Assembly: GCA_031410595.1 (NCBI GenBank)
Contig: JANNZM010000072.1
Location: forward strand, 1 to 64,000
Reading direction: 5' to 3'
Length of the DNA stretch: 64,000 bases
Source: JANMCE01 sp031410595
GTDB taxonomy: Bacteria; Actinomycetota; Acidimicrobiia; Acidimicrobiales; Ilumatobacteraceae
The first letter of the stretch is position 1. The number at the start of each line of letters is the position of its first letter. A program made the position numbers and the translations under genes. The notes under the pieces were generated by a model, which saw only the letters and a program-made list of their open reading frames with translations, ran no database searches and was not told where the DNA came from. Below, in pieces: positions 18,360 to 27,781 of this stretch.

Positions 18360-19529
18360 TCAGCCGGGGCGAACCGCGCCGGCAAAGTCGCTGCCGTACA
18401 CCGATGCGTAACGCACCCAGGCGCCGGTGTGCGGCGCGTCGATCATCATGCCGCCACCGATGAAGATGCCGACGTGATGGAGGTCTCCACCGAAGAACAC
18501 CAGGTCTCCCGGCTGCATCGCTTCGTACGGCACGTGGGGAAACGCGTTGTACTGGGCTCCGGTGAAGTGACCCATCGACACGCCTGCCTGCGCCCAGGCC
18601 CACATGGTGAGGCCCGAACAGTCGAAGCTCACCCCCGGTTCCGAAGTAGCCCACACGTACGGAACCCCGATCTGGCTCTTGGCCGCAGCAACGGCGCGCG
18701 CCGCGCCTGCCGACGGGGCCGGAAAGTTGTAGCTGGGAGCGTTGTCTGCGGCTGCCTGACGCGCCGGCGCTGCGCCACCGGCGGGAGCGCGTCGGGCCGC
18801 AGCATTGGCAGCAGCGGTGGCCGCCGCGGCCGATGCAGCGGCGGCGGCCCGCTCACGGGCAACGCGCTCCTCAGCGGCTCGCTTGGCCGCAGCCTCTGCT
18901 TCCCGGGCCAGGCGTACTTCCTCCTTACGAACCAGCTCGGCCAAGTCACCCTTGGCCGTGGCCAACAACGCCTGGGACTTCTCGATGGCTTTGCCGGCTT
19001 CGACCCGCTTGGTCTCCGTCGACTTGATCAGCGTGGCCTTGCGGGCCTGCTGCTCATCGAGCTTCTTTTGACGGATGCTGGCGTCCTGCCGCACGGCCTT
19101 CACTTGATCGGTGATGTCCGAGAGATCACCGAGCATGGTCGACAGGTAGGCCTCACGTGGGGCGTTGTCGGATCCGTTCACCTGCTCGATTACCTGCGTA
19201 GGGCCGCTGGCCGCGCCGCCGTAAAGATACGCCTGGATGGCCGCCTGCGTGGCCCGAGATGCGAGCGCGGATGATTCCTCGTCCTTGGCCGTGACTTGCG
19301 CCTGGCTGGAGGCCAGCTCAACCTCGAGCTGGGCCAAGTCGAACTTGGCCTTGTTGTACTGCTCGGTGAGCTGCTCGGCCCAAACCCTGAGTTCTTCGAT
19401 GCGCTTGGCCAACTTTGCGGCCTCGGCCTTCTTGTCCGCGATGGGGTCAGCGGATGCAGGCGCGGCAAGACCGGCGACCAGGAGCAGCCCGGTCAGAAGG
19501 AGTCGTATGTGTGTGCGAGCGCGGGTCAT
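18360..19529 (-). CDS. Secreted NlpC/P60 peptidoglycan endopeptidase with coiled coil
   Basis: From ATG 19529 the 389-residue product begins with a signal peptide ending in AAPASA. A long coiled-coil region (about 27-225), rich in Ala, Glu, Lys and Arg, is followed by an Ala-rich linker. The C-terminal NlpC/P60 domain has the catalytic Cys in 'SFDCSGLTMWAW', the His in 'DLHHVGIFIGGG' and a third polar residue in 'DAPHTGAWVRY'. This is the layout of RipA/RipC-type hydrolases that cut D-Glu-mDAP bonds during cell separation. An upstream in-frame extension (to 19613) would put 28 polar residues before the signal and was rejected. Confidence 0.9.
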   Translation of the reverse strand: MTRARTHIRLLLTGLLLVAGLAAPASADPIADKKAEAAKLAKRIEELRVWAEQLTEQYNKAKFDLAQLEVELASSQAQVTAKDEESSALASRATQAAIQAYLYGGAASGPTQVIEQVNGSDNAPREAYLSTMLGDLSDITDQVKAVRQDASIRQKKLDEQQARKATLIKSTETKRVEAGKAIEKSQALLATAKGDLAELVRKEEVRLAREAEAAAKRAAEERVARERAAAAASAAAATAAANAAARRAPAGGAAPARQAAADNAPSYNFPAPSAGAARAVAAAKSQIGVPYVWATSEPGVSFDCSGLTMWAWAQAGVSMGHFTGAQYNAFPHVPYEAMQPGDLVFFGGDLHHVGIFIGGGMMIDAPHTGAWVRYASVYGSDFAGAVRPG

Positions 19530-19647
19530 GGGAAGAACTTCGCCCGCGTCCTTGATCAACCGTAGCAGATCGTCCTTGACGAGCCGGTGGGCGCTCAGGC
19601 AAAAACAACACAAGCCCCCGAGAGGACTTGCGCGTTTGTTACTCGGG

Positions 19648-19724
<77 letters not shown>

Positions 19725-19772
19725 GGAGCACCTTGACTGTAGCGGAAGACCGCTCAACAACGCACGCAGGAA

Positions 19773-20243
19773 TTAGGCGGCGCGAGACCAGTCGTAGCGC
19801 ACAGACTTGGCATGCTGGGTCTTCTTGATCTGCACGAGCAGGTAGATGTAGCCGGCGAGCAGCACATCGACCAACAGGTTGAGCAGACCAATGGCCCGGA
19901 TGGGCATACCGAAGCCGATGATGGCCGTCACGGCAGCTAGGGCGACGAGGCCGACGAGGATGTTCTGGCGACGCTGCTTCATGGCCGAGCGGGCGGCCAT
20001 GGGGGCTGCGACGGGACGAACCGCCGTGCGAGTGCCACCTGTTGACGGACGGTACGCAGCAACCGGGCGGAGGTGCGAAGCGCCGTGCGACCTGACAGTC
20101 GGGGTGGTCTGCAACGTAGAGAGCTGACGGCGAAAGTCACCAACCGAGCTGGAAGGCCGACCAATGGAGCGCGACCGCAGCAACGGCGGGACGAGCACCA
20201 CAATCCACATAACCGCCAACACAACAACCAACAACTGGGTCAC
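19773..20243 (-). CDS. SepX/GlpR-like membrane protein
   Basis: The 156-residue product has an N-terminal membrane helix with 'VMWIVVLVPPLLRSRS', then a basic stretch 'RPSSSVGDFRRQLSTL', a low-complexity linker, and two C-terminal membrane helices (about 97-140). This matches the actinobacterial SepX/GlpR group, of which SepX is a divisome protein in Streptomyces. The neighbourhood (moeA, a GNAT enzyme, galU) is the one in which that group is usually found. GTG start at 20243 after a 117-base leader from a plausible promoter. A cell-division role is inferred from family and context only. Confidence 0.6.
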   Translation of the reverse strand: MTQLLVVVLAVMWIVVLVPPLLRSRSIGRPSSSVGDFRRQLSTLQTTPTVRSHGASHLRPVAAYRPSTGGTRTAVRPVAAPMAARSAMKQRRQNILVGLVALAAVTAIIGFGMPIRAIGLLNLLVDVLLAGYIYLLVQIKKTQHAKSVRYDWSRAA

Positions 20244-20366
20244 CCTTCGCCTGCTTTCACGCCTAGGACAAAACTACTCACAGTGGCGCGGCAAACGGTG
20301 GATCCCCCACAGGACTTCAGATTTTCGCGGCACATCGAGGAGTTCGTCATCATCGAGATCATTACA

Positions 20367-20395
20367 TTTGTACTACAAAAGTCGTCAGATGACAA
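20367..20395 (-). promoter_or_regulatory. Putative sigma-70 promoter for the SepX-like gene
   Basis: On the minus strand TTGTCA (-35) and TACAAA (-10) are separated by exactly 17 bases in an unusually AT-rich stretch, about 120 bases before the GTG start at 20243. The -10 lies within a 13-base perfect palindrome TTTGTACTACAAA (20367-20379), which could be an operator overlapping the promoter. Confidence 0.4.
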
Positions 20396-20415
20396 CCTTA
20401 GCTGATGCTGACGGC

Positions 20416-20898
20416 TTACTTTTCCATCCGCTGGTAGGGGCCGGACTTGCCGCCGGTCTTCTCCCACAACGCCATTTCGCCGATCACCATGCCCTTGTCG
20501 GCCGACTTACACATGTCGTAAATGGTGAGCGCCGCCACCGAGCAGGCGTGCAGGGCTTCCATCTCGACACCCGTGCGATCAACGGTGTCCACCTGGCATT
20601 CGACCGCGATGTGATCATCGGCGATCTCGAAGTTCACCGTGACCGCGCCGATCAGCAACGGATGGCAGAGCGGAATCATGTCCGACGTGCGTTTCGCCGC
20701 TTGAATGGCCGCAACACGGGCTACCGCCAGGACGTCGCCCTTCTTCACTTCGCGATTAGTGACCGCCGCAGTGGTCTGCGGAGCCATGAACACTTTGCAG
20801 CGGGCGACCGCACGTCGATGCGTCGGATCTTTCACCGAGACATCGACCATGCGGGCTCGACCGAGTGGATCGAGGTGGGTGAAAGAGAGATCGCTCAT
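20416..20898 (-). CDS. moaC: Cyclic pyranopterin monophosphate synthase
   Basis: MoaC works with MoaA to turn GTP into cyclic pyranopterin monophosphate, the first step of molybdenum cofactor synthesis. The 160-residue product has normal length and the conserved 'MVDVSVKDPTHRRAVA' start. It also has 'AAKRTSDMIPLCHPL' (about 67-81), 'DRTGVEMEALHACSVAALT' (about 106-124) and the C-terminal 'KSGPY'. It is separated from moaA by an opposite-strand secreted-protein gene. Confidence 0.95.
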   Translation of the reverse strand: MSDLSFTHLDPLGRARMVDVSVKDPTHRRAVARCKVFMAPQTTAAVTNREVKKGDVLAVARVAAIQAAKRTSDMIPLCHPLLIGAVTVNFEIADDHIAVECQVDTVDRTGVEMEALHACSVAALTIYDMCKSADKGMVIGEMALWEKTGGKSGPYQRMEK

Positions 20899-21016
20899 GG
20901 TCGACCGAGTCTAGTAGCGCTCCATTTGGGGAAACCCTGACGACTCTTTTCCTTCAGCTCGATCTACGGTTGCCGATCTAGTTACCGGAACCAGATACGG
21001 GCGGTGAAGGAACGAT

Positions 21017-22999
21017 ATGAAGAGAAGTCCAATCCTTGGCGGAATCAGCGCGCTTCTGGCCGCCACCGTTGCTGTCCTCGCCCCGGCGACGAGCGCCTCG
21101 GCGGCCACGTCGGTCACCATCGACCACGTGAACGCTCCAGGCGCAACGGGCATCATCTATCTCGAAGGCCCCGGCGGCTACTGCTTTCAGCCTGGGACGA
21201 ATCGGACCAAGACCGGTTTCGACTTCGACGGCAATGGCAACATCGGTATCTCTGGTGGCGGTCGCACACTGCGCTGCGATGATTCCAATGGTTCCGAACT
21301 CCGTGTCGAGGCCTACCCGAGCAGTGCTGGCACCGAGTGCACCGGGCCCGCGCCTGACCGCATCCCCAGCGTGAATCCCTTTGTCTCCCCGGCCGGCGGC
21401 ATGCATCTGCGCGTTCCGTCAGGCGGCAGCGTGGGCACGCTGACCTTCCCGACCCAGAGCACCGGCGGCATCAAGCCCATGGGAAAGGTCATCCGCGCTG
21501 CCGGCCCCACGCCATCGTGCAAGATCCACGTCGAAATCTTCCAGGACGAAGGCTTCGCACTGGGCACACGCGGTGCGTTCGGCGCCTTCTACGCCAACAA
21601 CAACGACGACACGACCACCGGATGGATCTTCCCGGGGAACTACAACATCTTCATCGAAGACGAGGTGACGGGCGTCAAGATCCGCACGTTGGCTTCGTTC
21701 GATGCGTCCAGCCGGTTCGACATTGATGTCGATGCAAGCTGCTTCGGCTTCGATACCTGTGTCTACGAAAACGGTGCGCCGCCAACGACCGGTGGCGGCT
21801 TCCATCCGCTGCCTCCGGCGCGCGTGCTCGATACGCGCAGCAACATCGGCATCGTCGGCAAAGTCACTGCCGGCGACGGCTCGCTTCGCAGTGAGCCGAA
21901 CCCCGATATGCGCCGCGACGCGGCGAACAACCACCAGACCAAGGTGACCGGTGTAGGCGGCGTACCCGAACACGGCGTGTCGGCGGTGCTCTTGAACGTC
22001 ACGGTTGCGGGGCCTGACGCCGACAGTTTTCTGTCGGTATACCCGAAGCTGCCGCGGGTGAACGACGGCGGGCTGGCGATCTTCAATGATCAGGGCGGCT
22101 TCCGGACCGGCCCGGGAACCTCCAACCTGAACTTCCGGGCCGGGCAGACCCTGCCGAATCTGGTGTTGGCCCGAGTCGGCGCCGGGGGTCGCATCATGGT
22201 GGAGAACTTCGGCGGCAACGTCGATGTTATCGCCGACGTCGTCGGTTGGGTCGATACCGGTACCGGTGGCGACGGCTTCACGGGCGTCACTCCCGAGCGT
22301 CTGCTCGACACTCGTCAAGACGGCCAGGGACCGATCTTCGGGCCCAACGACACTCGCCATCTCAAGGTGACCGGTCGCGCCGGCGTACCTGCCGATGCAA
22401 CCGCTGTCGTCTTGAACGTCACGCAGATCGATGCAACGACCTACGGCTACATGACAGTCTGGCCGACCGGTCTCGGCCGCCCCAACACGTCAAACCTGAA
22501 CGGAGCGCCTGGTCGTATCCGCCCCAACCTCGTCGTGTCCAAGATTGGCCAGGGCGGTCAGGTCGACATCTTCAACTATGACGGCAACGCGCACGTCGCC
22601 GTAGATGTGGTCGGCTATTTCAGTGCCCGCGGGGGTGGCCAGATCTACCCACTCTCGCCCAGCCGCCTCATGGACAGCCGCAACGGCTTCGGCACCCCGA
22701 AGGGCCCGTTCGGCGCCACCGAGGTGCGCACCCTCACGGTGACCGGGGTCGGTGGTGTCCCGCCCGACGCCAAGGCGGTCATCGTGAACGTCACCGGTAC
22801 GCAGTCGACCAGCGGTTCGTTCCTCACCGTCTTCCCCACCGGCGACAAGTTGCCGACGACTTCGAACGTGAACCTCGACCTCGGTGACCCTGCACCGAAC
22901 CTGGTGATGATGAAGGTGGGCGCCGGTGGCCAAATCTCCATCTCGAACGACCGCGGCCTGACCCACGTCATCGTCGACGTGATGGGCTTCGTGCGATAG
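21017..22999 (+). CDS. Secreted protein: unrecognised N-terminal domain plus three 'RLLDTR' modules
   Basis: The 660-residue product has a signal peptide (residues 1-29, ending SASA). About 230 residues follow that I do not recognise: predicted beta-rich, with six Cys and 'GFDFDGNGNIGISGGG'. Three tandem modules come next (about 261-420, 421-542, 543-660). The first copy holds an insertion of roughly 35 residues around 'NDGGLAIFNDQGGF'. All three are Cys-free, like those on the DUF1501 proteins. AAGGA five bases before ATG gives a good start. It sits on the plus strand between moaC and moaA, which face the other way, so it looks inserted into the cofactor cluster. Confidence 0.8.
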   Translation: MKRSPILGGISALLAATVAVLAPATSASAATSVTIDHVNAPGATGIIYLEGPGGYCFQPGTNRTKTGFDFDGNGNIGISGGGRTLRCDDSNGSELRVEAYPSSAGTECTGPAPDRIPSVNPFVSPAGGMHLRVPSGGSVGTLTFPTQSTGGIKPMGKVIRAAGPTPSCKIHVEIFQDEGFALGTRGAFGAFYANNNDDTTTGWIFPGNYNIFIEDEVTGVKIRTLASFDASSRFDIDVDASCFGFDTCVYENGAPPTTGGGFHPLPPARVLDTRSNIGIVGKVTAGDGSLRSEPNPDMRRDAANNHQTKVTGVGGVPEHGVSAVLLNVTVAGPDADSFLSVYPKLPRVNDGGLAIFNDQGGFRTGPGTSNLNFRAGQTLPNLVLARVGAGGRIMVENFGGNVDVIADVVGWVDTGTGGDGFTGVTPERLLDTRQDGQGPIFGPNDTRHLKVTGRAGVPADATAVVLNVTQIDATTYGYMTVWPTGLGRPNTSNLNGAPGRIRPNLVVSKIGQGGQVDIFNYDGNAHVAVDVVGYFSARGGGQIYPLSPSRLMDSRNGFGTPKGPFGATEVRTLTVTGVGGVPPDAKAVIVNVTGTQSTSGSFLTVFPTGDKLPTTSNVNLDLGDPAPNLVMMKVGAGGQISISNDRGLTHVIVDVMGFVR

Positions 23000-23010
23000 C
23001 AGCGCCGCGG

Positions 23011-24042
23011 TCAGCCGCCGATCTGGCTCATCGACTTGTTGGGTCGCAGGAAGTTGACCTGACCGATCTTGTGCCCGGCCCACTTGGTGCCAACGGCACG
23101 AACGATTTCGGCGGCGATCTGCTCGTCGCTGGAATCGTTGCGCAGCAGCTCTCGTAGATCGAAGCTGCGGGTGGCGAACAGACAGGTGAGGAACTGACCC
23201 TCGGCGGTGAGTCGCACGCGATCGCAATCGCCACAGAACGGCTTGGTAACGGTGGGAATCACACCGACATCACCGAGGCCATCGGCGTAGAGCCAGCGGT
23301 CTGCTGGCGCCGCGCCCCGGTTGGGTGCGGGCACGAGTGGATAGACGGCGCTGATGGCCGCCACGATTTCGTCCTGGCTGACCACCTTGTTGGCCGTCCA
23401 GTCGCCGGAGGCATCGAGTGGCATGAACTCGATGAACCTGACCGCCACGTTGTGCTGGCGACCGAAAGTTGCAAAGTCAATGATCTCATCGTCGTTCACA
23501 CCGCGCTCGAGCACGCAATTGATCTTGACCGGACCGAAGCCCGCTTCTTGCGCAGCAGCGATACCGTCGAGCACGGCCGCTAGCTCGTCTCGCCGTGTCA
23601 TCCGATGGAACTTCTGGCGGTCGAGTGAATCGAGGCTGATGTTGACCCGGTCGAGCCCGGCAGCCTTGAGGTCGTGAGCACCGTGTCGGAATGTGGCTGC
23701 ATTGGTGGTGATGGAAAGGTCGGGTTTACGTCCGGCGAACTCGGAATCGGCGTCGACCGGCACCCGCAGTTGCGCCAGCTTTTCGACCAGGATCGGTAGA
23801 TGGGCACGCATGGTGGGCTCACCGCCCGTAAGGCGGATGCCATCGACACCGAAGCGCTCGACAAAGATCTTGGCCAGTCGGGTGAACTCTTCAAACGTCA
23901 GCACGTCGGCGCGCGGCAGCCAGGTCATACCCTCGGCCGGCATGCAGTAGGTGCATCGGAAGTTGCAACGATCGGTTACCGAAATGCGTAGGTCTCGCAC
24001 GGTACGAGCGAACGGATCGACCAGCGGCGCGTACGAAGACAT
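23011..24042 (-). CDS. moaA: GTP 3',8-cyclase
   Basis: MoaA is a radical SAM enzyme starting molybdenum cofactor synthesis. The 343-residue product has the N-terminal cluster motif C26-x3-C30-x2-C33 (DRCNFRCTYC). It has the family's 'IRLTGGEPTMRAHL' and a C-terminal cluster motif starting 'CGDCDRVRLTAEG' with a third Cys in 'FLTCLFA'. The usual C-terminal GG is present (MSQIGG). ATG start at 24042; the next upstream gene on the strand is the acetyltransferase, 46 bases away. Confidence 0.96.
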   Translation of the reverse strand: MSSYAPLVDPFARTVRDLRISVTDRCNFRCTYCMPAEGMTWLPRADVLTFEEFTRLAKIFVERFGVDGIRLTGGEPTMRAHLPILVEKLAQLRVPVDADSEFAGRKPDLSITTNAATFRHGAHDLKAAGLDRVNISLDSLDRQKFHRMTRRDELAAVLDGIAAAQEAGFGPVKINCVLERGVNDDEIIDFATFGRQHNVAVRFIEFMPLDASGDWTANKVVSQDEIVAAISAVYPLVPAPNRGAAPADRWLYADGLGDVGVIPTVTKPFCGDCDRVRLTAEGQFLTCLFATRSFDLRELLRNDSSDEQIAAEIVRAVGTKWAGHKIGQVNFLRPNKSMSQIGG

Positions 24043-24088
24043 GCTTTGATCCTACCGACCAACGCCCGTTAAGCCACACGCGATACCG

Positions 24089-24580
24089 CTACGAGCGTGC
24101 GGAAAGGTCCTTGCCGAACCAACGGTGGGCGTACGGGTTGTCGTTGTATCGTTCGATTACGTCGTAGCCGGCGCGTTCGTACATGGCAATCGCAACCTTC
24201 AGGGTGGCATTGGTGTCCAGCACAACACGGCTGTAGCCAAGCCGCCCTGCGACCGACTCGAGGTGATCGAGCAGGCGGCGACCCAGGCCAAGACCCCGAC
24301 GGTCGGTGTGGATCCACATGCGCTTGATCTCGCCCGTCGTGGCGTCGATGCGCTGGATGCCACCACAGCCGACCGGGATGGCTCCGTCACGCACGATGAC
24401 GAACGCGCCGTGCGGCGCTTGAAAGGCAACGGGGTCGGCCGTGAGAGCATCGCCGGCATCGAACCCCGTCGGGAACCTGTCGTTCAACTCCGCGAAGTAG
24501 CTGGTCATTGCCGTGAGGGCCTCCGGCGATACCGGGTCGGAGAGGACGAAGTCGAAGTGGTGTTCGGGACCCACGATTTG
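24089..24580 (-). CDS. GNAT family N-acetyltransferase
   Basis: The acetyl-CoA-binding signature 'RRGLGLGRRLLDHLE' and the preceding 'GEIKRMWIHTD' strand identify a GNAT enzyme; 'GYSRVVLDTNATLKVAIAMYERAGY' is the usual end of the fold. An open frame runs upstream to 24760 but that part overlaps moeA and is not GNAT-like. I placed the start at GTG 24580, 14 bases after the moeA stop, giving 163 residues. Its position between moeA and moaA resembles the rimJ-like gene of this cluster in other actinobacteria, though its sequence is not RimJ-like. Substrate unknown. Confidence 0.8.
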   Translation of the reverse strand, partial: QIVGPEHHFDFVLSDPVSPEALTAMTSYFAELNDRFPTGFDAGDALTADPVAFQAPHGAFVIVRDGAIPVGCGGIQRIDATTGEIKRMWIHTDRRGLGLGRRLLDHLESVAGRLGYSRVVLDTNATLKVAIAMYERAGYDVIERYNDNPYAHRWFGKDLSARS

Positions 24581-24593
24581 CGACTCTACGCCG

Positions 24594-25799
24594 CTACCGG
24601 AGCAGAATGCACTCGACCAGGTCACCGACCTCAAGGCCCGAGCCGTTGGGGATGAGGGCAAGGGAATTGGCGTGTGCGGTTGCGGCCAGTTGGTGACTGC
24701 CCTGGGGTCCGCCGGCGCGTATGTGCCATCGACCGTCTGGGCCGAACGCGCCGTGCACACGAGTGATGTGGAGCTTGTCGTCGGGGTGACGCGTCAGCGG
24801 TTCATCGGCCACGGCCATGAGACGCGGCCGCTCGACCTCGGTTGTGTGTCCCATCATCCGGCGCAGTGCAGGGCGAGCCAGCACTTCAAAACTGATCAGT
24901 GATGACACCGGGTTGCCGGGTAGGCCGAACAGCGGCACGCCGTCGAGCAGCCCGAACGCAAAGGGCTTGGCCGGCTTGATGGCGATCTGCATCCAGCGCA
25001 TGCCGGCGCGACGGCTCAGCACCGCCTTCACGATGTCGAAATCTCCCATGCTCACGCCGCCGCTGGTGATGATGGCGTCGTGGCCGCGGGCAGCCTCCAC
25101 GAGGAGCGCTTCAAGTTCGGCTTCGTTGTCGCGCACGGTGCCAAGGTCGACCGGCGTGCAGCCCGCCTCTTCCACCAGTCCCCTCAACATGCGGCGATTG
25201 CTTTCTCGAATTTCGCCCGGACCAAGGGGGCGGTCGTCGTCCACCAGTTCATCACCCGTTGAGAAAAGCGCCACACGCGGACGCTTCACGACCGGCACAC
25301 GAAGGCGTCCAAGTGACGCCATCATGCCGATATGGGCCGGGTGCAGAACGGTACCCGCGGCAAACACCATCTCGCCCGATTGCACGTCGCTGCCAGCCAG
25401 CCGTAAGGCGTCGCCCGGATGGACCGAACGAGTGAACGACACGGTAACTCCGTCGGCTGAGACGGAGCTCTCCTCCACCATCACAATGGCGTCGGCTCCG
25501 TGCGGCATCGGCGCGCCAGTCATGATGCGCATAGCCTCGCCGACCCCGACGGGAATCGTGGCTGCGGCGCCTGCTGCCAACGTGCCGAGCACCCGCAGCG
25601 ACTCGCCGACCGCCGTCGTATCGGCGGCGCGGACGGCGAACCCGTCAACGGCCGAGTTGTCGAATGGCGGAATCGGGTCGAGCGCTGTTGCATCCTCGGC
25701 AAGCACACAGCCGAGCGCGTCGGCCAGATCAACCTCGGCCACGGGGCCGACGGAGCAGGACGAGAAAACGTGGGCGCGGGCGTCATCGAGCGAAATCAC
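24594..25799 (-). CDS. moeA: Molybdopterin molybdenumtransferase
   Basis: MoeA inserts molybdate into adenylylated molybdopterin. The 401-residue protein has the conserved 'PPFDNSAVDGFAVRAADT' (about 43-60). It has 'IMTGAPMPHGADAIVMVEE' (about 92-110), the central 'TSGGVSMGDFDIVK' and 'FGLPGNPVSSL' motifs, and the C-terminal domain IV. Its length is normal. GTG start at 25799. The downstream GNAT gene follows after 13 bases, so they are probably cotranscribed. Confidence 0.95.
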   Translation of the reverse strand: MISLDDARAHVFSSCSVGPVAEVDLADALGCVLAEDATALDPIPPFDNSAVDGFAVRAADTTAVGESLRVLGTLAAGAAATIPVGVGEAMRIMTGAPMPHGADAIVMVEESSVSADGVTVSFTRSVHPGDALRLAGSDVQSGEMVFAAGTVLHPAHIGMMASLGRLRVPVVKRPRVALFSTGDELVDDDRPLGPGEIRESNRRMLRGLVEEAGCTPVDLGTVRDNEAELEALLVEAARGHDAIITSGGVSMGDFDIVKAVLSRRAGMRWMQIAIKPAKPFAFGLLDGVPLFGLPGNPVSSLISFEVLARPALRRMMGHTTEVERPRLMAVADEPLTRHPDDKLHITRVHGAFGPDGRWHIRAGGPQGSHQLAATAHANSLALIPNGSGLEVGDLVECILLR

Positions 25800-25862
25800 G
25801 CTCTGACCCTAGAGGACAGGTTTCGTCGGCCTCCGTACGGACGAAGTGGCACACTGCTAGCC

Positions 25863-26405
25863 GTGCGCTTTGAAGAACGGGAAATTCGTTGGACCACGTG
25901 GGATGGCCAGCACGAACAGACCCTTCGTCTCGGCTTTGAGAACGGCGGCTGGACCGCGGAGGGCACCGTTGGGGGCCTGGACATCACCTATGTACTGCGC
26001 TTCGACGAAGCGTGGCGCACCCGTCAGTTCCTGCTGTTCCGCGATCTCGACGAGCCCGATCTTTGGCTCGCCGCCGACGGTTCCGGACAGTGGGGCGAAA
26101 CGAACGGGTCCGTGCGCGATGACCTTACGGGCTGTAGCGACATCGCACTTTCGTGTACGCCCTTCACGACCGCCGTAGCCGTCATGAGACTCCGTGCGGG
26201 CGGACAGCAGAACGAATCACTGTCGGTTGCTTTGGTCGACGTGGAGACGCTCGGCGTGACCGTACATGATCATGACCTCACGCATCTCGGCAACGATCAG
26301 TGGGAGCACCGATCGCGCACGACAGGTCGCAGTTACCAGTTTCTGGTTGACGAGTTCGGGTTGATGGTGGACGAGCCCGAACGCTTCCGTCGATCAAGCC
26401 GCTGA
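25863..26405 (+). CDS. Putative glycolipid-binding family protein (PF06475-like)
   Basis: From GTG 25863 the 180-residue product follows the pattern of the putative glycolipid-binding family. It has an N-terminal 'IRWTTWDGQHEQTLRLGF', then 'GLDITYVLRFDEAWRTR', 'LTGCSDIALSCTPFTTAVAV' (about 89-108) and the C-terminal 'FLVDEFGLMVDEPERFRR'. The fold is a beta barrel; the biological ligand is not established. No signal peptide. The open frame extends 121 codons upstream antisense to moeA and was trimmed. The last 73 bases overlap the convergent membrane-protein gene. Confidence 0.7.
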   Translation: MRFEEREIRWTTWDGQHEQTLRLGFENGGWTAEGTVGGLDITYVLRFDEAWRTRQFLLFRDLDEPDLWLAADGSGQWGETNGSVRDDLTGCSDIALSCTPFTTAVAVMRLRAGGQQNESLSVALVDVETLGVTVHDHDLTHLGNDQWEHRSRTTGRSYQFLVDEFGLMVDEPERFRRSSR

Positions 26406-26683
26406 ACGGGCAACAATGCCCGCTCGCCCGGCAGGCGACGCCCCAGAAGCCAGAGGTGCACCATGATCAAAATGACCACGCCAAGGACCAGTACAACCCG
26501 AATGATGCCGTAGCTATCGGCTGGAAGGTAAGCCGGAGTCGTTGCGCGCTCAATCGCCAGCGACGAAGCCGAAGACGGTTCCGACGCCAAGGCGAAGACG
26601 CCGAGAGCAACCGCCGTGGCAAGGCAGAGTACGGCCCGAGAAAAACTGTGCTTCGGTTGCGAGGGGTACTGATGCTTGGCCAC
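26333..26683 (-). CDS. Small two-helix membrane protein
   Basis: The 116-residue product has one hydrophobic segment near residues 16-33, followed by a Ser/Ala-rich stretch that could be a cleavage site. A second stronger helix lies near 58-80 (IIRVVLVLGVVILIMVHLWL), and the tail is basic. Not recognised. GTG start at 26683. Its 3' end overlaps the convergent gene by 73 bases, so either the C-terminus is shorter in function or both genes share sequence. It lies between galU and moeA on their strand. Confidence 0.5.
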   Translation of the reverse strand: MAKHQYPSQPKHSFSRAVLCLATAVALGVFALASEPSSASSLAIERATTPAYLPADSYGIIRVVLVLGVVILIMVHLWLLGRRLPGERALLPVQRLDRRKRSGSSTINPNSSTRNW

Positions 26684-26757
26684 ACAGTATGCATCGGCGC
26701 GATTGGCAACGGCCTGAGATGAAAGCCTTGATCGGGGACCACAATGATCCCCGCGAA

Positions 26758-27648
26758 CTAGCCAAAAGTACGCTTGTTGATTTCCTGCAGAACCTTGCGG
26801 AAATCTGCGCCGAGCACTGGGTGTCCGAGGGCGATTTCCACCGTGGCGCGCAACCAGTCGAGTTTGTTGCCGGTGTCATATCGACCAGAGGTGAAGACAA
26901 GACCGGAGACCGATTCGGTCTCCAACAACATGCGCATCGCATCGGTGAGCTGCAACTCGCCCCCAGCGCCCGGCTTGAGACGCTTGATGCAGTCAAAGAT
27001 AGTTGGCGTGAGCAGATACCGACCCATGATGGCCAGGTCGCTCGGCGCATCTTCGGGCTTGGGTTTTTCAACCATGTCGACCACTGGCACCAAGCCGTCG
27101 GCGTCGGGAACGCCCTCGGGCTTCACCACACCGTACGAACCGATCTCAGGCGACCCGAACTGCTTCAACGCAATGACCGACGAGCCGGTGCGGTCGTACG
27201 CGGCGAGCATTCCGGTGAGAAGCGCAGGGTCGGCCATCAGATCGTCCGGCAGCATCACCACGAACGGTTCGTCGCCTACATGTTGGCGAGCCATGCCAAC
27301 CGCGTGACCGAGACCACGCGGCTGATGCTGGCGCACGAAGTGGATGTCAGCCATTTCGGCGAGCCTGCGCATCTCCTCGGCCTGCTCGTGCTTGCCCGAC
27401 TTTTCCAGCGAGGCCTCAAGCTCGAGGGAGCGGTCGAAGTGGTCTTCAATGGTGCGCTTTGATCGACCGGTGATGATCAAGATATCGGTGATGCCGGCGG
27501 CAACCGCTTCCTCCACCACGTACTGGATGCCCGGCTTGTCCACTACGGGGAGCATTTCCTTCGGGGTGGCTTTGGTGGCGGGAAGGAACCGAGTTCCGAG
27601 CCCGGCCGCCGGGATGACCGCTTTTCGCACACGCACGACGCGCACCAT
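26758..27648 (-). CDS. galU: UTP-glucose-1-phosphate uridylyltransferase
   Basis: GalU makes UDP-glucose for cell-envelope and storage polysaccharides. From ATG 27648 the product has 296 residues. It has the nucleotide-binding start 'KAVIPAAGLGTRFLPATKA' followed by 'PKEMLPVVDKP', the 'QHQPRGLGHAV' motif, 'VMLPDDL', and 'GAGGELQLTDAM' in the sugar-binding part. The frame extends 17 codons further up but lacks conservation there. It is the first gene of the minus-strand run leading to moeA. Confidence 0.93.
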   Translation of the reverse strand: MVRVVRVRKAVIPAAGLGTRFLPATKATPKEMLPVVDKPGIQYVVEEAVAAGITDILIITGRSKRTIEDHFDRSLELEASLEKSGKHEQAEEMRRLAEMADIHFVRQHQPRGLGHAVGMARQHVGDEPFVVMLPDDLMADPALLTGMLAAYDRTGSSVIALKQFGSPEIGSYGVVKPEGVPDADGLVPVVDMVEKPKPEDAPSDLAIMGRYLLTPTIFDCIKRLKPGAGGELQLTDAMRMLLETESVSGLVFTSGRYDTGNKLDWLRATVEIALGHPVLGADFRKVLQEINKRTFG

Positions 27649-27781
27649 AGTCCTTGCCGATGCCCCGGTCTGTGTGACGTTCGGCCCGTTTCGCGCCAAC
27701 CAATGGCCGATCCGGCGGCGACCTCGCTAGGCTTAGCAGTCGACGCATGCGAGTGCCAGCGGCGGAAAGCGAATCAGAGCC

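Noticed and set aside
21419..22360. 313-codon minus-strand open frame inside the repeat-protein gene at 21017
   Set aside because: The opposite strand encodes the signal peptide and modules; this frame has no motif of its own.
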